Source: Hondaea fermentalgiana (taxonomy: Eukaryota > Sar > Bigyra > Thraustochytrida > Thraustochytriidae). Taken from it: a DNA stretch of 39,865 bases. The notes beneath the pieces were generated by a model, which saw only the letters and a list, made by a program, of their open reading frames with translations, did no database searches and was not told where the DNA came from. The stretch lies in NCBI GenBank assembly GCA_014084085.1, contig NPFB01000109.1, positions 1-39,865 on the forward strand, given 5' to 3'. Position 1 is the first letter of the stretch; each line of letters begins with the position of its first letter. Made by a program: the position numbers and the translations under genes. Shown here piece after piece: positions 30,472-38,474 of the stretch.

Positions 30472-31431
30472 ATGCAACATGACGTTAGGGACGCTGGCGA
30501 CAAGAAAACGACGTCCAAGACGAGCGAGAATACTTGTCCTTCCGCAAAATTGGCGCTTGAGACATCGAGGCCGGTGTCCCCTGCATCGTCTCAACCGCCT
30601 GCGACATCGGGAAAGAGATTTGTGAAGCGAAGTCCGAAACGCAAACTCCCGGTCGCCGGGACGGTCGATGCGCGCATGAACGCAGAAGTGCCAGCGGATA
30701 CGCGACGACGGGGCGTTGACGTCAAGGCAGCGAAGAAGCCCCGTCCCTCGAAGAAGGAAAAGCTTGCGCAAACGACTCCTACGCGCTCTGTAAACGAAAA
30801 CCAAAACACTCCTGCTCCAAAATTTTCAAGCGAGCTCCTGAGCAGTCAGTCGAGCGCGGAGGACGGAGAAGAGTTTAATTCGCTGACTCCTTTTTTGGCA
30901 AGCAGCAGGGATCTGAGCCGTAAACCAGACCTGGCAGCTAAAGTCGAGCACAAGTCGCTGCCAAGCTTGCATGCAAGCGAGCACGCTGGAGAGCGTCCTC
31001 CGCTCTCACCTGGACGGTCTCCTTTCGCGGCGCATATCGATTTTGCGCGTCCCTTGAATCGTTCGCCCCAGCGCAAGGGCGCGCACGCGTCGACACACGA
31101 CGCAAAGGCTGACGACAGTGGCAGCTCTGCAAAGGATGCTTTTCACGACGACGCGCGGAATCTTGCGCGGCATCGGCACAGCGCTTCGACGCGCGTCAAT
31201 TATCTCGATGCAGACGACGACACGCGCGACTACGTGGTTGTGCCGCCGTCAATGAGCCACCGACCTGCGAGCAAGCCGCGCGCCAAGCTTTCCAAAGCCG
31301 CAAGTAGCGTTCTGCGTTCGTCGAGCTCTTTGCTCGAGAACACGGCCAGTATGAGCAGCAACACGAGTTCACAATTCTCCCTTACCGATCACCAGCGCTC
31401 GCGTCACGACGCAAGCTACCTTCTCGACTAA
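30472..31431 (+). CDS. Unrecognised disordered basic, Ser-rich protein (319 aa)
   Basis: No known domain is visible. Composition is Ser, Ala, Lys, Arg and Pro rich, and the protein looks intrinsically disordered throughout. Two basic clusters, K48-R-F-V-K-R-S-P-K-R-K58 and K88-K-P-R-P-S-K-K-E-K97, could be nuclear localisation signals. Several S-P sites are present. Two of them, S54-P-K-R and S198-P-Q-R, fit the S-P-x-K/R pattern of cyclin-dependent kinases. A Ser-rich C-terminus ends Y-L-L-D. I chose the ATG at 30472 because it has A at -3 and because coding-like composition starts about there. An in-frame ATG at 30109 would give about 440 residues, but the extra part reads like untranslated sequence. 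The role is unknown; a regulated nuclear or cytoskeletal protein is possible. Confidence 0.6.
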   Translation: MQHDVRDAGDKKTTSKTSENTCPSAKLALETSRPVSPASSQPPATSGKRFVKRSPKRKLPVAGTVDARMNAEVPADTRRRGVDVKAAKKPRPSKKEKLAQTTPTRSVNENQNTPAPKFSSELLSSQSSAEDGEEFNSLTPFLASSRDLSRKPDLAAKVEHKSLPSLHASEHAGERPPLSPGRSPFAAHIDFARPLNRSPQRKGAHASTHDAKADDSGSSAKDAFHDDARNLARHRHSASTRVNYLDADDDTRDYVVVPPSMSHRPASKPRAKLSKAASSVLRSSSSLLENTASMSSNTSSQFSLTDHQRSRHDASYLLD

Positions 31432-31442
31432 TGGCAAATTCT

Positions 31443-31470
31443 GCCTGCCTGCCTGCCTGCCTGCCTGCAG
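31443..31470. repeat. CTGC tetranucleotide repeat
   Basis: About six copies of CTGC, 12 bases after the stop codon of the disordered-protein gene. Confidence 0.8.
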
Positions 31471-31808
31471 CAGCTGCTCGCTGTCGGTCGCACCAGACCT
31501 CTCTCTGTCAGGACCTCGGCAGCGCTTTTAGAACTATCTCACTGTCAATACATTTATACATGATAAGATACCGTCTTCGCGTGAATGATTCCTTGATCCC
31601 CCACCACTGGTCTTGTGCCCCTCGGTGGCGTCTGCGGCACGCCAAGGTTCGCCTTCGTTCGTCCCATCACACGTCCAGGTGTGGTTCCTCTCCTCTGCGT
31701 CCTGCGCCGTTCTCTTCTGGCACGAGCTCAGCTGCAGCACAGCAGCATCTGCCAGTGCAGATGCCACAGTGCTTGTCTGACTGCGCTGCCACAACCCGAC
31801 ATCTGCCA

Positions 31809-31832
31809 CTGCTGCAGCTGCAGCTGCAGCAG
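31809..31832. repeat. 24-bp perfect CTG/CAG palindrome
   Basis: CTGCTGCAGCTG joined to its mirror forms a perfect inverted repeat without a loop. It could extrude as a hairpin. Confidence 0.75.
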
Positions 31833-32159
31833 CCCGCCGGCACTGCTTTTCTGACTCACTCGTCGTATTCTATCTGGCTGGCCTCCGACCGCCCGCGCTC
31901 GCGCCTCTTTCTTGGGCTCCGACCGCCTTCAGTCCTCCCTGACCCTCACTCCGAGTCATCGATCGCCCCTTCTTCGAGTTCTTTCTTCGCGCCTTCGACG
32001 AACGCATCCGCATCGCGCGCTCTGACTCACCTCTCCGAGATTCCTCTCGAGCTCCTGCTGTTTCTGCGCGGCTCGGGAGGTCACGCTGCGCTGGTTGATG
32101 ATCGACTGGTCGATTATTCGGGCTTGGTTGAGATGGATGGGGACTGCGATTCTTTGATC

Positions 32160-32303
32160 GATTGATTGACGGATTGATTGACGGATTGATTGCCATGGCC
32201 ATGGATTGATTGACCATGGTGATTGATTGTTTGGTTGATTGACAGTGATTGATTGATGGATTGATTGATTGATTGATTGATTGATTGCCAGTGAGCGATT
32301 GAC
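32160..32303. repeat. GATT tetranucleotide repeat field
   Basis: Imperfect and perfect GATT/GATTGACG units over about 140 bases, including a pure run near 32258-32287 and a CCATGGCCATGG palindrome at 32192-32203. It lies 370-510 bases upstream of the IscU start. Confidence 0.9.
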
Positions 32304-32673
32304 TCGGCTCGGAGGGTCCGGGTTTCCCCGAAGCCTGCGCCGGGGCAACCGGTTTCGCCGGCGGCGCCGAGTCCAGCGAAACAGAGAAAGGAAAGAAAAC
32401 AAAGGAAAGGAAAGAAAGAAAGAAAATCAAGTGGAAAGGAAGAAGGAAACAAACCCGCATCGCAAGCAAGACCAGACGCTAAGACCACTTCACGCACGCA
32501 CGCACGCACCTGCGCGAGAGCGAGAGCGAGAGCGAGAGCGCGCGCGGTCTGCTGCCGGCGGAGGCGGAGCGGGGACGCTCGCTCGCTTGCTAGCGTGCTG
32601 CCTGCTGCGCGGAAGCAGCGGCGCGACGGGAATCGGGTTGATCGGGATCGGATCGCGTGCTTGGTAAAGAAAG

Positions 32674-33183
32674 ATGCTGGCCGGCGCACGGAGGGCGGCG
32701 AGCGTGGCGGGCGTGGCGGTCCGCGGCCGCACGGGCCCCGCGTTCAACGTGCAGCGCGTGGCGTCCAAGTACACGGACAGCCTGATCGACCATTACGAGA
32801 GCCCGCGTAATGTGGGTTCGCTCGACAAGAAGAAGATCAATGTCGGCACTGGCCTTGTGGGTGCCCCGGCCTGCGGTGACGTGATGAAGCTGCAGATCGA
32901 GGTCGACGACGAGGGCCGCATTATTGAGTCCAAGTTCAAGACCTTTGGCTGTGGCTCCGCCATCGCCTCCAGCTCGGTGGCCACCGAGTGGGTCAAGGGC
33001 AAGACGCTCGATGAGTGCCTCCAGATCAAGAACGCCGACATCGCCAAGCACCTCAAGTTGCCGCCTGTCAAGCTGCACTGCAGCATGCTCGCCGAGGACG
33101 CCATCAAGGCCGCCATCCACGACTACAAGACCAAGTCTGGCGCCGGCAACGCCGAGCCCAAGGCTGCTGAGGCCAAGGCGTAA
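32674..33183 (+). CDS. ISCU: Mitochondrial iron-sulfur cluster scaffold protein IscU/ISCU (169 aa)
   Basis: Scaffold on which Fe-S clusters are assembled in the mitochondrial matrix, working with the cysteine desulfurase Nfs1, frataxin and the Hsp70/J-protein pair. The first 30 residues or so are Ala/Arg/Val-rich without acidic residues, as in a mitochondrial presequence. The mature domain starts near Y-T-D-S-L-I-D-H-Y-E-S-P-R-N-V-G-S-L. The three cluster cysteines are present: C67 in G-A-P-A-C-G-D-V-M, C93 in F-G-C-G-S-A-I-A, and C136 in L-H-C-S-M-L-A-E-D-A-I. Conserved D69 and H135 are also there. L129-P-P-V-K133 is the Hsp70-binding motif. Length and order match the eukaryotic family, so it should be functional. 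The ATG has A at -3. A short Ala/Lys/Glu tail ends the protein. Confidence 0.97.
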   Translation: MLAGARRAASVAGVAVRGRTGPAFNVQRVASKYTDSLIDHYESPRNVGSLDKKKINVGTGLVGAPACGDVMKLQIEVDDEGRIIESKFKTFGCGSAIASSSVATEWVKGKTLDECLQIKNADIAKHLKLPPVKLHCSMLAEDAIKAAIHDYKTKSGAGNAEPKAAEAKA

Positions 33184-34030
33184 GCAAGTACATTGCGCGC
33201 CTCGGCCGCTATTGTTGTCCAGTCTCCTCTTCGGCCCGAATGTGGATGCATGGACGGGCGGGGAGAGTCTTTCAAGCTTTGACGCCCGAGACGAGCCTGC
33301 TGGTGTTACTTTTTCCCCGGAACACACCAGTTCGCCTTGTCTTGGGTCCTCAGCGCCGACCCTGGGCTGTTTCGTGTGCTTGATCGAGCTCACAAGAGCA
33401 AAAGCAGTTCATGGGGAGCAGGCGGCGGGAGCACAGTATAATTTTGTCAACTGAGGATGTCCTATCTTTTCACACATTTCTTTTTCTTTCTATGATATAT
33501 ATCGTCAACGCGCACCTCGCAAGATAAGTGCGCATTCACATGCAGCGAGATTGTGCATGGAATGAATTGCAGAGGAGACTTTTTCTTTCTTCTTCTCTCT
33601 CTCTCTGACCCTCTCTCTCTTCAGCTTGCATTTTGTGGTTCTTCGTTTCCTTCTTCATTTCCTTTTTTCCCTTTTTCGCTTGGTCGAACAAACACTGTCC
33701 TGTCCCTTGCCAGCACAACGAAAATGCGAGAGGAACTGTGAAAGAGAAACTTTCTTCCTTTTCATCCTTTCTTCCCGGTTTGACGAGCCTCGGCACGGGA
33801 CAATCCGTCTGTTGTTGAAGGGAAAATTGGGGAATTAAAGGACTCACGACCAAGTGCAAGCAGCTGTACCTTGAGAATCGTTGTCACGCCACGCACAGTA
33901 TGGATAGAACCTGATCTTCTCCTTGCAGTGCAGACGACAACTCTCTGTGGAGATGCTATGCTCAATTTTTCGGTGGTTTGGGACGACAGTGTTTGATCTG
34001 ATCTCCACCAATCCAGGGTGTCGTCGCTTC
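33184..34030. other. Convergent 3' region between IscU and the channel gene
   Basis: Both neighbours end here. It contains an AT-rich patch with TATGATATATATC (about 33490-33502) and a long pyrimidine tract with CT repeats (about 33579-33690) on the plus strand. No gene is seen. Confidence 0.6.
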
Positions 34031-35917
34031 TTAGCCATCGGTCGCAATGCTATAGAGCACCTCTGTAGCAAGATGCTGAAGCTCATGGTGCTCCTTCAGA
34101 TTCTCTTGCAACTTTTCCATGGTCTGCAGATAATGCAAGAGCGTATCACGAGGCCAAAGCGTGCTTCCAGCGTCCTGTTCTCCAAAAACAGTAAGGCTTT
34201 GCTGCACGAAGCGCTTCCATTCATCGGCCTTGGCGGCATCATAAAATTTGCTCAACCTTGAGTCAGCCCATCGAGAGGTCTGAGGGCTCTGCATTTGCTT
34301 TGTTGGCGACAAATCGTTTGTCTGTACTGTAAGGTCGGGCTTTCTGCCGTCCCCGCCGGCGCTGTTGGGCGAGGCAGGAGAAGTGCCCTGCGCCTGTTCG
34401 CCTCCGCCCTTGCTGCCTATCAAGGTGAGGGGATCCACGCCGTCGGCAATCCATGCTTTGGGAATCGCAAAGGACTGACGCGCATGTGGTCGTTTCGGCG
34501 AAGTATCGTTGGTCAGATTGTGCTTGATGACGGCTCGAAGGTGTGTGTCTCCGCCCAGCGGCTGACCAGTCATTGATGCGTTTGTGTTTGTCATTTGGCG
34601 CAAGAGGCTTCCAGTTGTGGACGGCATGATGGCGCTGCTCTCCTTTTTCTTGGAATTAATGGAAGGATTTTCGACCTCACTCGCACTCGAGGCCCGGCCG
34701 TTCTTGTTTGAAGAAGAGTTCTTGCCGTGAATCATTTGGTGCTCAATCTCACGCTTCTTTTCCTCCATTTGTTGCTGAAAGTTCTTGACATACTTGCGCA
34801 TGCGTGCTCTCTTGCGAGACATTTGATCGAGGTCCGCGAGTTCTTGACTAATGCTCTGAAAGTTCTTGACCATGACACCAATGAAGATATTTCGAAAGAT
34901 GAATGCCCCCAGTGCGACCCAAACGACAAAGAAGCTAATGGTGACAATCATGTTCGTTTCGCCCTCGTCCGAGATTTCCTTGGCGATATTGTACCACTGG
35001 TCCAGCGTCAGCAGCTGAAAGAGAGTACGAACAGCGGCAATCATGTCAGAAAAGACAAAAGTGTATTCCAAGCCCTCCATGGTCGAATTGGAATAGTCAG
35101 AAAAGAGGCCAATCGCCAGAACTGCAAAAATGTACATGAGGAGACAGAGAAGAATGAGCACAAAGCCGAGACTCTGCAAGGCCTCCATGACCGTGCGAAC
35201 GATGATGCGCAAGCTGCGGAACTTGGCAATCATCTTGAGCGTACGAAAGGTACGAAAGATGCGTAGATTTTTGGCCACGCTTGCAAAGTTTTGCGCATTA
35301 CTCTGGTCTTCCGATCCCATCAGAGCTTGCGCGAGCATGGGGACAAGCACACCTGCCGTGACAAGAAAGTCAAAGACATTCCAACCGTCTCTCCAAAAGG
35401 AGCGAAAGTTGGCAATCCACTTGAGCACAATTTCCCAAACGAAAATAACCATGGTGCAGTTATCGAGAACCTCGAGAGTCTGAACCATTCGCCAGTCTTC
35501 AATTTCGTCCATGCTGGTCTGGATTCCGAGTACGATGGCATTGACGAGAATGGTGCCAATGACAAAGGAAGAAAAGTTCTTGTGCCTCGAAAGCCATCGC
35601 GCCCACACGTGCAAAGGCAGAGAGCGGGGCGCACGCTGCAAGCGACCAGGTTTGCGGGTCGCCATGCGCGTCAGCCGAGGTCCGCTCGTTTCTTCTGTCT
35701 CTGGCGTGCGTTTGAAGATTTTGAACTTTATTAGGGAGTGCGGCTTGTGTCGAAGGACATCTTCGAGGGCGTCAGGCTGCTCAAAGACCGTCGAGGAATG
35801 CTGCGGCGCCTCGAACGCGCTGCATGTGTCTGACTCGCTAAGCCGAAATTCTTCAATGAGGGAGTTGCGAAAGTAGTAGCTGCGCGCAGCAAGGTCATTT
35901 TCTGACATTTCAACCAT
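34031..35917 (-). CDS. CatSper-like single-domain voltage-gated cation channel (628 aa)
   Basis: Six-transmembrane, one-pore subunit that would assemble as a tetramer. S1 is at about 116-134, S2 150-170 and S3 178-199. The S4 voltage sensor has basic residues every third position (R219, R222, R225, K228, then K232/R234/R237/R241). S5 is at about 244-273, the pore helix and filter at 290-308, and S6 at 323-352. The filter reads L-L-T304-L-D306-Q-W308, the T-x-D-x-W signature of CatSper alpha subunits, so Ca2+ permeation is expected. In animals CatSper drives flagellar hyperactivation. A coiled-coil-like Lys/Glu/Gln segment (355-395) and a 230-residue Ser/Asn-rich disordered tail follow. The ATG lies in CAACAATGG, a good context. 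It diverges from the membrane-protein gene at 36576. It could also be another single-domain NaV/CaV relative, but the filter favours CatSper. Confidence 0.88.
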   Translation of the reverse strand: MVEMSENDLAARSYYFRNSLIEEFRLSESDTCSAFEAPQHSSTVFEQPDALEDVLRHKPHSLIKFKIFKRTPETEETSGPRLTRMATRKPGRLQRAPRSLPLHVWARWLSRHKNFSSFVIGTILVNAIVLGIQTSMDEIEDWRMVQTLEVLDNCTMVIFVWEIVLKWIANFRSFWRDGWNVFDFLVTAGVLVPMLAQALMGSEDQSNAQNFASVAKNLRIFRTFRTLKMIAKFRSLRIIVRTVMEALQSLGFVLILLCLLMYIFAVLAIGLFSDYSNSTMEGLEYTFVFSDMIAAVRTLFQLLTLDQWYNIAKEISDEGETNMIVTISFFVVWVALGAFIFRNIFIGVMVKNFQSISQELADLDQMSRKRARMRKYVKNFQQQMEEKKREIEHQMIHGKNSSSNKNGRASSASEVENPSINSKKKESSAIMPSTTGSLLRQMTNTNASMTGQPLGGDTHLRAVIKHNLTNDTSPKRPHARQSFAIPKAWIADGVDPLTLIGSKGGGEQAQGTSPASPNSAGGDGRKPDLTVQTNDLSPTKQMQSPQTSRWADSRLSKFYDAAKADEWKRFVQQSLTVFGEQDAGSTLWPRDTLLHYLQTMEKLQENLKEHHELQHLATEVLYSIATDG

Positions 35918-35979
35918 TGTTGCGGCCCGCTGTAGTTCTCCAGCTGCGCAGCCTAGCTGGCTGGCTGGCTGGCTGGCTG

Positions 35980-36005
35980 GCTAGCTAGCTGGCCAGCTAG
36001 CTAGC
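35980..36005. repeat. 26-bp perfect palindrome in the divergent promoter
   Basis: GCTAGCTAGCTGG followed by its exact reverse complement, with no spacer, 63-88 bases upstream of the channel start codon. It directly follows a GGCT microsatellite. Confidence 0.8.
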
Positions 36006-36519
36006 TCGCAAACTTTTCGCGCCGGCGCCGGCCTCGCGCGCTCCCACGCCGCGCCCCGCCCCGCCACGCCACGCCGGGGCCCCGGCCCTTCCTCCTCCGC
36101 AATGGCAGTCTGCCTTGTCTTCCTCGCGCCCCTTTCTTTCCAAACCTTCTTGACCTTTGCTCGGTCCTTGGCTCGTGGACGTTCGTTCCAGCGGTCACCA
36201 ACCTGGGACGTGAGACCGCAAAAATGTGTCGGTTGAGTTTGTGCGCAACTCATTTTCCCTTCTGCTCGCGCGATGTCCCACACACATACCGCAGGGACGT
36301 CTTTGCAACTCAGCCTGTGCATGCGGCCGCAGCGGTGGCGAGGCTGCGGCCGGCTGCGGCGAGCGTCATAACAGCGGCCGCAACAGAAGCCGGGCCTAGC
36401 ATAACTTGAAGTCGTCGTTGATCGCGCGGCCAGGCGCGGCTTGGCCCGGCTCGGCGCGTTGCGTCGTGAGGGCGACCGAAGACCAAGTGCCGGCACGAGC
36501 TGGCTCTGTTGGACTTATT

Positions 36520-36558
36520 CTCGCTCGCTCGCTCGCTCGTGCGCTCGCTCGCTCTCTC
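36520..36558. repeat. CTCG tetranucleotide repeat next to a start codon
   Basis: About eight CTCG/CGCT units with small interruptions, ending 18 bases before the ATG at 36576. It probably lies in the 5' leader of the multipass membrane protein. Confidence 0.8.
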
Positions 36559-36575
36559 GGCGAAAGGAGCCGAAA

Positions 36576-38474
36576 ATGTCGGCCTCGCAGCGACGCGATG
36601 GGTACCGAATCAGCGCAAAATATGGGAGCGATGCCACCGATCTTCTGGAAAACTTTGAGCGAAGCGTCTGCAGCCCGTCCAACGGAGAGCATCGCAAACA
36701 TTTGTATGGACTCAAATTCAGCACTCGAACCTTTGTGGAGCAACTGATATCGGAGTTCGCCTACAGCATTCTGGGAATCGCCTCGGTGCCCTTGCAAGTA
36801 GCCTTGCAAGGAACTCATGGCTCGATTTCGCAAGGTTTCATTCCCGGTCGCTTTGGCTCGGGTCAATGGAATCTGCCCAATTATATCTTCCAGCTCATCT
36901 TGACGTTGATGGTACAGTTCATCCTGCTCTGCATACTTATGGACAAGTTTGTCTTTTCAAACATTGCGAATTCACAAAAAGGAGATCGTTTTGCGGACTT
37001 GTTTTATCCTACGTTTGACGTGAGCTATGTCCTCGTCTTGTACAGCGCTCGGAACGTGCTCGTGGCCATCAAATACAGCTTTGTTGATCGTGAGAAATTC
37101 ATAGAGATTCGTCGGCATGGGCGGACCTTTACATCATTTATCGGCGAGATGATCATTGCCTTTGCGCTCCGACCGGCACGATACATGCTTTACAACCAGC
37201 TCGAGGTCTCTTTCGTGCAGCATTCCGGCACTCAGGCCGTAAAGAGCTTTGCCATGGACCGAGATCTCGACAAGACGATGGTACGTGACCTGAACGACCA
37301 GCTTACGCGTGGGCGCTTGCTCCATGCCTGCACGATACGCGCTGCAAATTCGAACAAATTGGACGCTGAGGACCACACAGCAAGCTCTGCGACCGTCACG
37401 CCGATTGACGATTTAAAGAACTTCAAAACGAAAATGTCTGTGCTCACAGACTCTCATAAAGTGTCATGCAAAGAAACTGCGCGGGAGAGCGAATATGATT
37501 GCCGTCGCGTCTCGGTGCGTGCCCTGCTGTTTGACCACATTATCAGAGTCTACCGGGGTGCGCATGCTGGGTTCAGCACTTTTGGCATGGGGCTCAAAGG
37601 CGCCATTTTCCTCATGCTGTGCCTTGAATGCTTGAGCGCATATAGTCGTCTGCAAAAGCGCGAAAGGACGTACTGGTGGCACCTTCCCGCCTGTCTATGC
37701 GTTGGAATCTTGCGCACGATTCTGGTGACCAACATTAACTTTTTCATGCTGGCCGCTCAGCGACACTTTACGCGCGTGAAGATGCTGCTGGAAGCCCATC
37801 GGAGTATGCTGATCGGGCACACTAACTATTGCAGGGAACAGGACATGGACGACGCCCCGAGGCTAGAGGTTTTGCATGTCCCCAACTTGCATGCCTGGTT
37901 CCATAGCTTTGCGATTATGCGCGAATTTGGGTTCGTCTTCACGGTGCGCTTCAATGCGTGCGTACTTTTGTTCCTCATGTGCACGACCTTGCAGCTCTTC
38001 GTGGCTCTGATTGAGCTCATGTTTAGCACGGACGCCGTGGGCTGGGAGTACTACATGCCCTGTTTCTTTGCCACTAGTTTGCTCGTTGTGAGCGTATTGC
38101 GCACGCTCCTTTGTGCGTCTCGCGTGAATCGTTTGCATCTCATCGATTATCCACGCATGCTCTTGAGCCTGCAGGCACGCGTTCGCGAGCATCAATGGTG
38201 CATGCGCGCGTCTGTTGACGGCGAGACGACGGGCCTGGTGCCTGCGGAGCTGAGGCGACTCTTTAAGAGGCTGGGCTCGCGCGAGCGTGTGAGCGCATAT
38301 TTGGATCTTGTCGTGGACACCTTGCGTCTTGCCGACACGAAGATTGCTTCGGTGCCGCCGATTTCCATGCTCGGTCAGACGATCACGACTCGCGTCATCA
38401 AGTCTGCTGTTCTCGCGGCGGGGACGACGACCGTCATTTTGTGGAAAGCCACGACGTCGAACATGAGTTTGTAG
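36576..38474 (+). CDS. Unrecognised multipass membrane protein (632 aa)
   Basis: I do not recognise the family. The ATG has AAA at -3 to -1. The frame upstream extends only to a TTG. Clear hydrophobic segments lie at about 102-127, 148-168, 336-355, 366-392, 452-482 and 493-513. Weaker ones lie at 57-78 and 604-623, giving six to eight membrane passes. A long hydrophilic stretch of about 165 residues (170-335) follows the second pass. Another of about 60 (393-451) has basic residues and W-F-H-S-F-A. There is no S4-type arginine ladder, no pore signature and no known transporter motif. There is no signal peptide, so the N-terminus is probably cytosolic. It shares a promoter region with the CatSper-like channel on the other strand, so co-expression is plausible. 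An accessory channel subunit is possible, but that rests on position only. Confidence 0.8.
   Translation: MSASQRRDGYRISAKYGSDATDLLENFERSVCSPSNGEHRKHLYGLKFSTRTFVEQLISEFAYSILGIASVPLQVALQGTHGSISQGFIPGRFGSGQWNLPNYIFQLILTLMVQFILLCILMDKFVFSNIANSQKGDRFADLFYPTFDVSYVLVLYSARNVLVAIKYSFVDREKFIEIRRHGRTFTSFIGEMIIAFALRPARYMLYNQLEVSFVQHSGTQAVKSFAMDRDLDKTMVRDLNDQLTRGRLLHACTIRAANSNKLDAEDHTASSATVTPIDDLKNFKTKMSVLTDSHKVSCKETARESEYDCRRVSVRALLFDHIIRVYRGAHAGFSTFGMGLKGAIFLMLCLECLSAYSRLQKRERTYWWHLPACLCVGILRTILVTNINFFMLAAQRHFTRVKMLLEAHRSMLIGHTNYCREQDMDDAPRLEVLHVPNLHAWFHSFAIMREFGFVFTVRFNACVLLFLMCTTLQLFVALIELMFSTDAVGWEYYMPCFFATSLLVVSVLRTLLCASRVNRLHLIDYPRMLLSLQARVREHQWCMRASVDGETTGLVPAELRRLFKRLGSRERVSAYLDLVVDTLRLADTKIASVPPISMLGQTITTRVIKSAVLAAGTTTVILWKATTSNMSL

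Larger units (their letters stand above)
31432..32673. other. Intergenic region upstream of the IscU gene
   Basis: No supportable gene. It holds CTGC repeats just after the preceding stop (31443-31470), a 24-bp CTG/CAG palindrome (31809-31832) and a GATT repeat field (32160-32303). Next come an A/G-rich tract (about 32378-32455), ACGC repeats (32490-32508) and GAGAGC repeats (about 32516-32542). Frames crossing the GATT field give repetitive Asn-Gln-Ser-Ile peptides on the minus strand and are not credible. Confidence 0.6.
35918..36575. promoter_or_regulatory. Shared divergent promoter region
   Basis: The 658 bases separate two start codons pointing away from each other, so both promoters must lie here. 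It contains a GGCT repeat (about 35953-35980) running into a 26-bp perfect palindrome, GC-rich DNA in the middle, and a CTCG repeat (36520-36558) just before the plus-strand start. No gene is seen inside. Confidence 0.6.

Noticed and set aside
31870..32469. Minus-strand frame with a signal-like start and NQSI repeats
   Set aside because: The leader derives from an A/G-rich tract and the NQSI peptide from the GATT microsatellite, so this is repeat DNA and not a gene.
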